A stretch of 54,269 bases of DNA from Burkholderiaceae bacterium (GTDB lineage: Bacteria > Pseudomonadota > Gammaproteobacteria > Burkholderiales > Burkholderiaceae). Under the pieces are notes generated by a model. It made no database searches. It was not told where the DNA came from and worked only from the letters and a program-made list of their open reading frames with translations. Below are positions 32,148 to 40,074 of the stretch, piece after piece. The DNA lies in assembly GCA_947448625.1 (NCBI GenBank), contig CANFOT010000008.1, positions 1 through 54,269 on the forward strand. The letters are read 5' to 3'. Positions within the stretch are counted from its first letter, which is position 1. Each line of letters starts with the position of its first letter. The translations under genes and the position numbers were made by a program.

Positions 32148-33671
32148 TTAAGCAATTGTGACCGGAATGCCGCCAATTTTTGCTTGCCACTCTTTTGGAC
32201 CGGTCTCGTGCATCGAGATTCCAGCAGAGCTTACCGCTACGGTAACTGGCATGTCTTTGACATCGAATTCATAAATCGCTTCCATGCCCAAGTCAGCAAA
32301 GCCAACTACTTTTGCTGTCTGAATCGCTTTAGAGACCAGGTAAGCTGCTCCACCAACAGCCATTAAGTAGGCTGACTTATGTTTCTTAATAGCTTCAATT
32401 GCGGCAGGGCCACGCTCTGCTTTACCAATCATCGAGATCAAGCCAGTCTTTGCCAACATCATCTCCGTGAACTTGTCCATACGGGTTGATGTCGTTGGAC
32501 CTGCTGGGCCAACCGCCTCATTACCCACTGGATCGACGGGGCCAACGTAATAAATCACGCGATTCTTGAAGCTCACTGGCAATTCTTCGCCTTTGGCAAG
32601 CATGTCTTGGATACGCTTATGAGCCGCATCACGACCAGTTAGGATTTTCCCGTTCAGCAGTAGCGTTTCACCTTCTTTCCAGCCTGCAACTTCTTCAGCA
32701 CTTAAGGTATCCAAGTTCACGCGCTTGGATTTTTTGGTATCAGGAGTCCAAGTTACATCCGGCCAATCAGCTAGTGAAGGTATTTCCAGTTTGGCGGGAC
32801 CATCACCATGTAAATGAAAGTGAACATGGCGAGTTGCGGCGCAGTTTGGAATCATGGCAACTGGTAATGAAGCTGCATGGGTTGGGTAGTCCAAGATCTT
32901 GATATCTAGAACGGTAGCTAGGCCACCTAAGCCTTGTGCGCCAATGCCGAGTTTGTTTACTTTCTCGAAGAGCTCTAAGCGCAGTTCTTCAGTGCGATTT
33001 TGTGGGCCACGAGCAATCAGCTCCTGAATGTCAACAGGACCCATTAAAGACTCTTTAGCCATCAGCATGGCTTTTTCTGGAGTACCGCCAATACCAATAC
33101 CTAAGATGCCAGGAGGACACCAGCCAGCACCCATTGTTGGGACAGTTTTAAGAACCCAGTCAACGATCGAGTCAGAAGGGTTGAGCATGACCATCTTGGC
33201 TTTGTTTTCAGAGCCACCACCTTTGGCTGCACAAATCACTTCTACGTCATCGCCTGGGACGATTTCATAATGAATAACAGCAGGAGTGTTGTCGCCTGTA
33301 TTTTTGCGTTTACCGGCAGGGTCAGCTAAAACAGAGGCGCGTAGCGGATTGTCTGGGTTTAAGTAAGCCCGGCGAACACCCTCATTCACCATCTCGCTGA
33401 CGCTCATGGTGGCATCGCCCCACTGAACATTCATACCGATTTTGAGGAACACCACTGCAATTCCAGTGTCCTGACAGAGAGGGCGATGCCCCTCGGCGCA
33501 CATGCGACTATTCGTCAAAATCTGCGCAATGGCATCCTTTGCGGCAGCACCTTGTTCGAGCTCGTAAGCCTTGCCCATGGCGGAAATGAAGTCCTTTGGG
33601 TGATAGTAGGAGATGAATTGGAATGCATCTGCAACGCTTTGAATCAGGTCGTTTTGTTTGATATTTGTCAT
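32148..33671 (-). CDS. Class I fumarate hydratase, [4Fe-4S]
   Basis: Iron-sulfur fumarase of 507 aa, interconverting fumarate and malate in the TCA cycle. The N-terminal alpha part includes CAEGHRPLCQDTGIAVVFLKIG, CPPGILGIGIGG and the ENKAKM signature; the C-terminal beta part includes VGPAGPTTSTRMDKF and SAGISMHETGPKEWQ. Cluster cysteines of the family are retained. It is oxygen-sensitive by type; whether a class II FumC also exists cannot be seen. It is the first gene of the minus-strand run leading to murI and tonB, and divergent from acs, with about 170 bases between. Confidence 0.94.
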   Translation of the reverse strand: MTNIKQNDLIQSVADAFQFISYYHPKDFISAMGKAYELEQGAAAKDAIAQILTNSRMCAEGHRPLCQDTGIAVVFLKIGMNVQWGDATMSVSEMVNEGVRRAYLNPDNPLRASVLADPAGKRKNTGDNTPAVIHYEIVPGDDVEVICAAKGGGSENKAKMVMLNPSDSIVDWVLKTVPTMGAGWCPPGILGIGIGGTPEKAMLMAKESLMGPVDIQELIARGPQNRTEELRLELFEKVNKLGIGAQGLGGLATVLDIKILDYPTHAASLPVAMIPNCAATRHVHFHLHGDGPAKLEIPSLADWPDVTWTPDTKKSKRVNLDTLSAEEVAGWKEGETLLLNGKILTGRDAAHKRIQDMLAKGEELPVSFKNRVIYYVGPVDPVGNEAVGPAGPTTSTRMDKFTEMMLAKTGLISMIGKAERGPAAIEAIKKHKSAYLMAVGGAAYLVSKAIQTAKVVGFADLGMEAIYEFDVKDMPVTVAVSSAGISMHETGPKEWQAKIGGIPVTIA

Positions 33672-33839
33672 GGTTTTGGGCTCAATTGAGTAATGTTTCT
33701 TCTATTTTAAGGGTTTGCCATAGAGCAAATCTAGCGTGTTTTCACTTATCTTGTTAGCTCTTAGGGCATGTATATCTCTAACTCCGCACTGTTTTTGTGG
33801 AAAAAGACGACTGATTATTGAATAGAAGGGCTGTGAAGC

Positions 33840-35813
33840 ATGGAACCATTAATGCAAGAAAACCGCGTATTTAACCCGCCTGCTGATTTTGTTAAGGGTG
33901 CCGCTATTCCGGGAATGGAAGCTTATAACAAGCTCTGCGCTGAAGCTGATAAGGATTATGACGGTTTCTGGGGTCGTCTTGCAAAAGAAAATATTTACTG
34001 GAAAAAGCCCTTCACTAAAGTTCTTGATGAATCTAAAGCACCTTTCTATAAGTGGTTTGAAGATGGCACAACCAATGCGTCATACAACTGCTTAGATCGC
34101 CAAGTTGAAAATGGTCTTGGTAATAAGACTGCGATTATTTTTGAAGCTGATGACGGTACCGTTACTAAGGTAACTTATCAAGAGATGCTCGAACGTGTTT
34201 GCAAGATGGCAAATGCACTTCGCAAAATGGGCATCAAGTCAGGTGATCGTGTCATTATTTATATGGCGATGACTATTGATGGCATCGTTGCAATGCAGGC
34301 GTGTGCCCGTATTGGTGCAATTCACTCTGTGGTCTTTGGTGGATTTTCCGCTCAAGCATTGCGTGATCGAATCGTTGACGTCGGTGCAGTTGCTGTAATT
34401 ACTGCTGACGGCCAGTTCCGCGGTGGTAAATCATTACCGTTAAAGGCGATTTGTGATGAAGCGCTTTCAACTGGTGAATGCGGCAATGTAAAACATGTCA
34501 TCGTGAGCAAGCGTACTGGCACTGATGTCACCATGACTGCAGGTCGTGATGTTTGGATGCAAGAAATTGTGGCCAATGAAGCTGCTACTTGCGAGCCAGA
34601 GTGGGTAAGCGCTGAGCACCCACTGTTTATTTTGTACACATCCGGCTCAACAGGTAAGCCTAAAGGCGTACAACACTCCACTGGAGGCTACCTCCTATGG
34701 GCCATTCTTACAATGAAGTGGACCTTTGACATTAAGCCAAACGATGTGTTCTGGTGTACTGCCGATATCGGTTGGGTAACGGGGCACTCCTATATTACTT
34801 ATGGCCCGCTCGCAGTAGGCGCCACTGAGATTGTGTTTGAAGGTGTACCCACCTATCCAAATGCTGGCCGTTTCTGGGACATGATTCAGAAACACAAGGC
34901 AACGATTTTCTACACCGCACCAACGGCAATTCGTTCATTGATCAAAGCATCTAGCAATGATGAATCAGTGCATCCAAAGAGTTATGACTTATCTTCATTG
35001 CGTCTCTTGGGTTCAGTCGGCGAGCCGATTAATCCAGAGGCATGGATGTGGTACTACGAAAATGTGGGTGGCTCACGCTGTCCAATTGCAGATACATTCT
35101 GGCAAACCGAAACCGGTGGTCACATGATTTCACCATTGCCAGGCGCAACACCAATGATTCCAGGTTCATGCACATTGCCATTGCCGGGTATTCAGGCGGC
35201 GATTGTGGATGAGGCTGGAGCAGACGTTCCCAATGGTCAAGGTGGCATCTTGGTTGTAAAGCGTCCATGGCCTTCCATGATTCGGACGATTTGGAATGAT
35301 CCAGACCGCTTTGTGAAATCCTATTTCCCAGAAGAGTTGGGTGGCACTTTATATCTGGCAGGTGACGGCGCAATTCGTAATAAAGATACTGGCTACTTCA
35401 CCATTACCGGTCGTATCGATGATGTGTTGAATGTCTCTGGTCACCGCATGGGCACGATGGAAATTGAATCATGTTTAGTTGCTAACCCCTTGGTTGCTGA
35501 GGCTGCAGTAGTTGGGCGTCCTGACGATCTCACTGGTGAGGCTATTTGTGTGTTCGTTGTTCTGAAGGGCGGCCGCCCAACGGGTGACGAGGCTAAGAAG
35601 CTTGCGACTGAGTTGCGTAACTGGGTTGGCAAGGAGATCGGCCCGATCGCCAAGCCTAAGGACGTACGATTTGGCGACAACTTACCTAAAACCCGTTCCG
35701 GCAAGATCATGCGTCGATTGCTTCGTGTGATTGCTAAAGGTGAAGAGGTAACTCAAGACACTTCAACCCTTGAAAATCCGGCGATCTTGGACCAGCTCAA
35801 AGAGTCTCTGTAA
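33840..35813 (+). CDS. acs: Acetyl-CoA synthetase (AMP-forming)
   Basis: Acetate activation to acetyl-CoA through acetyl-AMP, 657 aa, normal length. The adenylate-binding P-loop [16 protein letters not shown] is at about 262-277, followed by [22 protein letters not shown] and [11 protein letters not shown], and the hinge region [16 protein letters not shown]. The C-terminal catalytic lysine lies in [10 protein letters not shown], which is the site acetylated by Pat-type enzymes in other bacteria. It is monocistronic: tRNA-Ser(GGA) follows after 60 bases. Confidence 0.96.
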   Translation: MEPLMQENRVFNPPADFVKGAAIPGMEAYNKLCAEADKDYDGFWGRLAKENIYWKKPFTKVLDESKAPFYKWFEDGTTNASYNCLDRQVENGLGNKTAIIFEADDGTVTKVTYQEMLERVCKMANALRKMGIKSGDRVIIYMAMTIDGIVAMQACARIGAIHSVVFGGFSAQALRDRIVDVGAVAVITADGQFRGGKSLPLKAICDEALSTGECGNVKHVIVSKRTGTDVTMTAGRDVWMQEIVANEAATCEPEWVSAEHPLFILYTSGSTGKPKGVQHSTGGYLLWAILTMKWTFDIKPNDVFWCTADIGWVTGHSYITYGPLAVGATEIVFEGVPTYPNAGRFWDMIQKHKATIFYTAPTAIRSLIKASSNDESVHPKSYDLSSLRLLGSVGEPINPEAWMWYYENVGGSRCPIADTFWQTETGGHMISPLPGATPMIPGSCTLPLPGIQAAIVDEAGADVPNGQGGILVVKRPWPSMIRTIWNDPDRFVKSYFPEELGGTLYLAGDGAIRNKDTGYFTITGRIDDVLNVSGHRMGTMEIESCLVANPLVAEAAVVGRPDDLTGEAICVFVVLKGGRPTGDEAKKLATELRNWVGKEIGPIAKPKDVRFGDNLPKTRSGKIMRRLLRVIAKGEEVTQDTSTLENPAILDQLKESL

Positions 35814-35855
35814 TTAGCTAAACATGCTTTTAGAGGCAAACCCTTTCGGCAACCG

Positions 35856-35861
35856 TATAAT
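35856..35861 (+). promoter_or_regulatory. Likely -10 box for tRNA-Ser(GGA)
   Basis: A consensus TATAAT stands 12 bases before the tRNA. The -35 region is not consensus. Confidence 0.5.
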
Positions 35862-35873
35862 CAATGGCTGTAC

Positions 35874-35964
35874 GGAAGGGTGGATGAGCGGTTTAAGTCA
35901 CACGCCTGGAAAGCGTGCGTAGGTTAATAGCCTACCGCGGGTTCGAATCCCGCCTCTTCCGCCA
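35874..35964 (+). tRNA. tRNA-Ser (anticodon GGA)
   Basis: Class II tRNA with acceptor stem GGAAGGG/CCTCTTCC (one G-U pair), an encoded GCCA end, an anticodon stem-loop reading ACGCCTGGAAAGCGT with anticodon GGA, a long variable arm (TAGGTTAATAGCCTA), and the T loop GGTTCGAATCC. Confidence 0.97.
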
Positions 35965-35972
35965 GTAGTTTG

Positions 35973-35995
35973 AAACCACCTTCGGGTGGTTTTTT
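35973..35995 (+). terminator. Intrinsic terminator after tRNA-Ser(GGA)
   Basis: AAACCACC-TTCG-GGTGGTTTTTT: a stable UUCG-type tetraloop hairpin with T-tract, eight bases after the tRNA end. Confidence 0.92.
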
Positions 35996-36094
35996 CATTA
36001 TTTTTTGCCTGTTTTTTCCCTAAATGGGCCCCAAGCACCAAGTTATTTTGCCTCTCAACCCTCTGTTTTTAATCAAAAAATGGGGTTTTTGGTC

Positions 36095-36150
36095 TTTTTG
36101 TTGCATTGCCGCAAATAATTCTTGCAGTGCAACAAAAAACTTTTTACAAT
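36095..36150 (+). promoter_or_regulatory. Phasin promoter with overlapping TGC-rich palindromes (possible PhaR operator)
   Basis: TTTTTGTTGCATTGC (36095-36109) and GCAGTGCAACAAAAA (36124-36138) are inverted copies with one mismatch. The second contains the palindrome TTGCAGTGCAA. TTGCAG (36122-36127) and TACAAT (36145-36150) form a -35/-10 pair with 17-base spacing, so the palindrome covers the -35. PhaR repressors of phasin genes bind TGC/GCA-rich sites, which makes PhaR the likely ligand; its gene is not in the window. Confidence 0.6.
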
Positions 36151-36198
36151 GGTGCATCGCAATAAATTTCATCAACTTAAAAAAGTTAGGAAAACACC

Positions 36199-36771
36199 AT
36201 GTTCCAGAATCAATTAAATGACCAAATCTCACAAGCTCAAGCTAAGGCTGTTGAAAACGCAAAGCAACTGGCTCAAGTAGCTGTTGAAAGCGCAAAAGAA
36301 TTAGCTGAAATCAACCAAGCTGCCGCTAAAGATGCTTTAGTTGTTGCTCAAGATGCTAGCGCACAGCTGTTGGCAATCAAGGACGCGCAACAGTTGGCAA
36401 AATTGGCTCAGCCAGAAACTGCTCAAGAAGCTGCTAAGTACGCTGCTGCTTACCAAGCTAAAGTAAACAAAGTTGTTCGTAACGGTAACAAAGAAGTTGC
36501 TCAATTGGTTGATGCTTCTATTGATGACGCACGTGCTGACATGGTTAAGTTTGTTAAAGAAGCCACTAAGACTGCTCCTGCTGGTTCTGAGGCATTTGTT
36601 TCTGCATTCAAAACTGCATTTGAAACTTCACTCCAACAGTTTGACCAAGTTCGCGCTTCAGCAACTGACGCTTTCACAAACTTTGAGAAAAGTGTTGACG
36701 CTGCATTTGCAAATATTCAAGGTCAATACGCAGTAGCTAAGCCAGCTGCAAAAAGCCGTAAAGCTGCTTAA
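36199..36771 (+). CDS. Phasin family protein (polyhydroxyalkanoate granule-associated)
   Basis: Ala/Lys/Gln-rich, almost wholly helical protein of 190 aa without cysteine or signal peptide; heptad-like AKAVENAKQLAQVAVESAKELAEI runs through the N-terminal half. The pattern FETSLQQFDQVRASATDAFTNFEKSVDAAF matches the PhaP/phasin_2 family coating PHA granules. AGGA stands well before the ATG. The C-terminus KPAAKSRKAA is basic, as in other phasins. It is flanked by its own promoter and a strong terminator, so monocistronic. Codon choice is biased to a few codons (GCT, GTT, CAA), suggesting high expression. Confidence 0.9.
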   Translation: MFQNQLNDQISQAQAKAVENAKQLAQVAVESAKELAEINQAAAKDALVVAQDASAQLLAIKDAQQLAKLAQPETAQEAAKYAAAYQAKVNKVVRNGNKEVAQLVDASIDDARADMVKFVKEATKTAPAGSEAFVSAFKTAFETSLQQFDQVRASATDAFTNFEKSVDAAFANIQGQYAVAKPAAKSRKAA

Positions 36772-36795
36772 TTCGTTTTAAAAGCTTTGCACGAC

Positions 36796-36817
36796 AAACC
36801 GCCTTCGGGCGGTTTTT
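36796..36817 (+). terminator. Intrinsic terminator after the phasin gene
   Basis: AAACCGCC-TTCG-GGCGGTTTTT, a UUCG-loop hairpin with T-tract, 24 bases after the stop. Confidence 0.92.
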
Positions 36818-36869
36818 CTTTTGCTGCTTGCCGTAATATCTCTGTACCAAAACAAAAACGGAGAAAAAC

Positions 36870-37175
36870 ATGATCTTTGCAATTCTTTTGATGGATCGTC
36901 CCGGTACTGCCGAGTTGCGTATTCAGGCGCGACCAGAGCATCGCGCTTACCTGGGAAAATTTGCTGACAAGATGGCCTTTGCTGGGCCCTTGACATCGGA
37001 AGATGGCAAAACAACTGTTGGTAGCTTATTGGCGATGGACTTCCCAAGCAGGGCAGATGTTGAGGCTTGGCTAGCAGATGAGCCTTTCACCAAAGCGGGT
37101 GTTTATGAGAAGCCAATCATTCATGTGTTTAATAATTCATGGCAGCAAAAGGTAGGATTTCCACCGGCGGCCTAA
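36870..37175 (+). CDS. YciI family protein
   Basis: Small cytoplasmic protein, 101 aa, of the YciI/DGPF ferredoxin-like fold: FAILLMDRPGTAELRIQARPEHRAYLGKF at the N-terminus, then MAFAGPL and FPSRADVEAWLADEPFTKAGVYE with the conserved DEPF motif. The His-Asp pair of the family is present (EHRAYL, ADEPF). Its biochemical role is not established for most members. A GGAG Shine-Dalgarno stands nine bases before the ATG. The DUF748 gene follows 42 bases downstream. Confidence 0.9.
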   Translation: MIFAILLMDRPGTAELRIQARPEHRAYLGKFADKMAFAGPLTSEDGKTTVGSLLAMDFPSRADVEAWLADEPFTKAGVYEKPIIHVFNNSWQQKVGFPPAA

Positions 37176-37217
37176 ATACCGTTTTATATTTCCCTCAAGA
37201 TTCAAATTATTGCAACA

Positions 37218-39623
37218 ATGATTTCTTTCAAACACTTCACTTTACGAACCTGGTCACTCCGAATCATTGGCAGCATTCTTGTGCTGACCTTGCTATTTTG
37301 GGGTGCATGTCACTTATGGGTTCCTAAGGCTATCAAGAGTGCAGTAGAGGCTTATGGCAAAAAGATTGGTTACGAGATTGCTTACCAAGACCTCAGTATT
37401 TCCCCCTTACGACTGCGCGTTGAGCTTGATGGCTTGCGTTTAGCCGACAGAAAGCAAGGAAAGTTGCTTGAGTTTAAGAAATCAGTTGTGATGCTGAAGT
37501 GGTCTCGCCTCATGATGCGCGAGGTGGGTTTTGATGAAATTCTTTTTGATGAACCCAGTGTGCTGCTCGAGAGGCATGTTGCCAAGGGTCATACCACGCA
37601 ATGGAATTGGCAAGAATTGATTGCTGCCGTTATGCATACTCTGCCCCCGGCTGATCCTGCTGCACCCAAAAAGAATATCAAAATTTCAATCGATGAATTC
37701 AAAATCTCGAATGCCTCCATAGAGATATTGGACTCCAATAAAAAATTGCACGAACAACTTAAACCCCTTTCTATCGAGTTGTTTGATATTGCAAACTACG
37801 ATAAGCGGGGCGATGTAAATGGCGTGCGTGGTCAGTATGGTTTGAATCTGGGTGCGTTGCACTTTACTTTGCCGACTCTCAATAAAAAGATTTCTTTTAA
37901 GCATCTGGCTATCAAGGGTGCATTGGACAATCCTGCCCCAGATGCAATGGGAGCTCAGGTCGATTTGGAAATTGATGATGGGCGTGTTAACTCCCACTGG
38001 GATTTGAGCTCGGACAAATCCATCGTTGGCAGAGTCCAAGTGGAAAACCTTTCGATTGCGCCTTTTATCGGATTGCTTCCTGCTAATAAAGAACTGCAGA
38101 CACGGGGCGGAGTCATTCAATCTGCTTTAGATATAGCTCTGAAGGGTGATGAGCTGATGGTATCTGGAAATTTGCACTTACTGGATTTAGATTTGCTTGA
38201 GCAAGGGCAAAAGCAATCACTCATCAAGTGGAAGTCGGGAGATATTAATCAATTTACTTATCAGAGCTCAAGGCGCACTGGATCTAGTCTGATTGCTGAT
38301 GAATTATCTGTTAGTCAACCAGCGCTCCAGTTTGAGATTGATGAAAAAGGTTTTTCTAATTTCAGGCGTTTATTTTCTAAGTCAGCTGCTGAAGTTGCGG
38401 ATGAGAAGGAGTTGCCGTCTGCATCAAAAGAAAAATCATCTTTTGTTTTAGATATCAAGAGTTTAAAGTTGCGTGAAGGCGAGGTGCAATTTACTGACTT
38501 GGCTATGAAGCCCAATTTCAAAATCAATCTTAGAAAATTCAATGCCAGTTTCGCAAATATAAATAATCTTCCTGCGCATTTGGCGGCAATCACTTTGGAT
38601 GGAGTCTTGGCTGACTCTGGATCAATGCATGGTAAGGGGCAGATTGCATTTAATGACCCACGTCGCAATAATGACGTGGTACTGAATTTTAAAAATGTGC
38701 CACTCAATGCATTCAATCCCGCAGTAATGAGCTTTGCCGGCTATCAAATCGCAAGCGGTCGGATCAATTTAAATCTGCATTACAGCGCCAAGGATGGCGA
38801 ACTACAGGGTAGCAATCAAATTGTTATTAAGAAGATCGTGCTGGGTGAAGAGGTTGCCAACTTCGAGGGTAAAAAATTACCATTGGGTTTAGCGATTGCC
38901 TTGCTCGAGGATTCTGATGACACCATTGATGTGACGATTAATATTGCCGGCAATGTCGATTCTCCAGAGTTCAGTGCAAGTGGCTTGGTATGGCAGGCTA
39001 TTAGCAACGTGCTGACCAATGTCGCCACTGCGCCATTTAGAGCGTTAGGAGCTCTGCTGGGCATGGGTTCAAATGATGGTGTAAGTGCAGTGTTGGGTGA
39101 GGCGGTCTATTTACCCCCCGATCAGGATCGCCTGGAAAAGTTTGGCGACTTCCTAGCCAAGAAACCCAATGCCACTTTGGAGCTTTCGGGAACTTATGAT
39201 CCTGATGCGGATAAAGTTGCTTTAGCTCGCGCAACGGCAGATCTCGCCATTCTTAAGGCGTCTGGCATCAATATAGCTCCCAATGATCCTATTCCCGCGC
39301 CAGACTTCTCTGACGCAAAGATGCAGTCAGGTTTGAGGTCGGCTTACGTTCAGTACGTTGGCAGAATTAAATTGGGCCAGCGTTTACTTATTCTGCCAGA
39401 GGGTGCTGCACGTAATGAGCAATTGTATGCAGAGCTCGTAGCTAGTATTCCTGTTACGGAGGAGGGCCTGAGAAACTTGGCTCAAAATCGGGCTAAGCTG
39501 GCACAAAGCTTCATGGTGAAAAGTAATCCAGCCCTAAAGGATCGAATTAGTGTGGGCGAGGTTAAGGCTGTTAGCGCAGTGAAGGAGGGTGTACCCCTCG
39601 AGGTTCAACTTAGAATCAAGTAG
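37218..39623 (+). CDS. DUF748 (AsmA-like) envelope protein
   Basis: Large envelope protein of 801 aa anchored by one N-terminal membrane helix (IIGSILVLTLLFWGACHLWV, about 15-35), the rest presumably periplasmic. The opening (KAIKSAVEAYGKKIGYEI ... SISPLRLRVELDGLRLAD) and FDEILFDEPSVLLER match DUF748, a family related to AsmA/TAM-like proteins built of repeated beta strands. The C-terminal part has an OmpA-like look (LEKFGDFLAKKPNATLELSGTYD). AsmA-like proteins are tied to lipid transport and outer-membrane assembly; for this member that is inference. The small lipoprotein gene begins nine bases after its stop, suggesting a common transcript. Confidence 0.88.
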   Translation: MISFKHFTLRTWSLRIIGSILVLTLLFWGACHLWVPKAIKSAVEAYGKKIGYEIAYQDLSISPLRLRVELDGLRLADRKQGKLLEFKKSVVMLKWSRLMMREVGFDEILFDEPSVLLERHVAKGHTTQWNWQELIAAVMHTLPPADPAAPKKNIKISIDEFKISNASIEILDSNKKLHEQLKPLSIELFDIANYDKRGDVNGVRGQYGLNLGALHFTLPTLNKKISFKHLAIKGALDNPAPDAMGAQVDLEIDDGRVNSHWDLSSDKSIVGRVQVENLSIAPFIGLLPANKELQTRGGVIQSALDIALKGDELMVSGNLHLLDLDLLEQGQKQSLIKWKSGDINQFTYQSSRRTGSSLIADELSVSQPALQFEIDEKGFSNFRRLFSKSAAEVADEKELPSASKEKSSFVLDIKSLKLREGEVQFTDLAMKPNFKINLRKFNASFANINNLPAHLAAITLDGVLADSGSMHGKGQIAFNDPRRNNDVVLNFKNVPLNAFNPAVMSFAGYQIASGRINLNLHYSAKDGELQGSNQIVIKKIVLGEEVANFEGKKLPLGLAIALLEDSDDTIDVTINIAGNVDSPEFSASGLVWQAISNVLTNVATAPFRALGALLGMGSNDGVSAVLGEAVYLPPDQDRLEKFGDFLAKKPNATLELSGTYDPDADKVALARATADLAILKASGINIAPNDPIPAPDFSDAKMQSGLRSAYVQYVGRIKLGQRLLILPEGAARNEQLYAELVASIPVTEEGLRNLAQNRAKLAQSFMVKSNPALKDRISVGEVKAVSAVKEGVPLEVQLRIK

Positions 39624-39632
39624 ACTTGAGGT

Positions 39633-39857
39633 ATGAATTTAAATACATTGCGTCCTTTAGGCATTCTTGCTTTTATTGCTACTTTTGTCCTATCTGGCTG
39701 CGGCTCAATTGAATCTGCCGCCCAGGATGATTGCACCTCGATTGGTTGGCAGATTGGTAGCAAGGGGTATCAGGACTGCTTTAAGGCCAGGGTCTATGAG
39801 CGCAAATTGGATTACTCGCTCCCGCCGGGTGATCAGCCTTCCCCATCCGTGATCTAA
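39633..39857 (+). CDS. Small lipoprotein of unknown function
   Basis: Protein of 74 aa with a clear type II signal peptide: LGILAFIATFVLSGC, lipobox LSGC with Cys at about 22. The mature part is some 50 residues with two further cysteines (QDDCTSIGW and YQDCFKAR) that could form a disulfide, and a Pro-rich end. No family recognised. It directly follows the DUF748 gene and probably shares its message, which would place the product at the outer membrane with that protein. Confidence 0.8.
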   Translation: MNLNTLRPLGILAFIATFVLSGCGSIESAAQDDCTSIGWQIGSKGYQDCFKARVYERKLDYSLPPGDQPSPSVI

Positions 39858-39920
39858 ATTAAGGGTAAACCCTTAGATTGATTCACTTGAGCGCCGTCAA
39901 GGACTTGAGGGCAGAAATAA

Positions 39921-39979
39921 CCCAAAATCACCCGAGATTTTGGGAATTCCCTATATAGAGCGAAATACACAGTTTTCGC
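39921..39979 (+). promoter_or_regulatory. Hairpin-rich leader upstream of the formate dehydrogenase operon
   Basis: Two perfect inverted repeats lie in the 217-base gap before the operon: CCCAAAATC/GATTTTGGG (39921-39944, 6-base loop) and GCGAAA/TTTCGC (39960-39979, 8-base loop). A weaker one, AAGGGT/ACCCTT, is just after the preceding stop. None has a T-tract, so they look more like operators or RNA structure than terminators. Confidence 0.45.
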
Positions 39980-40074
39980 GACTTCAGGCATTCTCAAAGT
40001 AAGTATTCAGCATTATTTTGATCACATAAAAATTAGCAGCAATCATTGCGACTAGAAATTAGAGACTACATACT

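Noticed and set aside
35953..35964. Identical CCTCTTCCGCCA ends of the two tRNA-Ser genes as a possible att pair
   Set aside because: Both are tRNA-Ser genes, whose 3' ends are expected to be alike; no integrase or foreign-looking block lies between them.
36024..36221. Overlapping 65-70 codon frames on both strands in the phasin upstream region
   Set aside because: They cover the promoter and palindromes, are AT-rich, and have no homology-like pattern.
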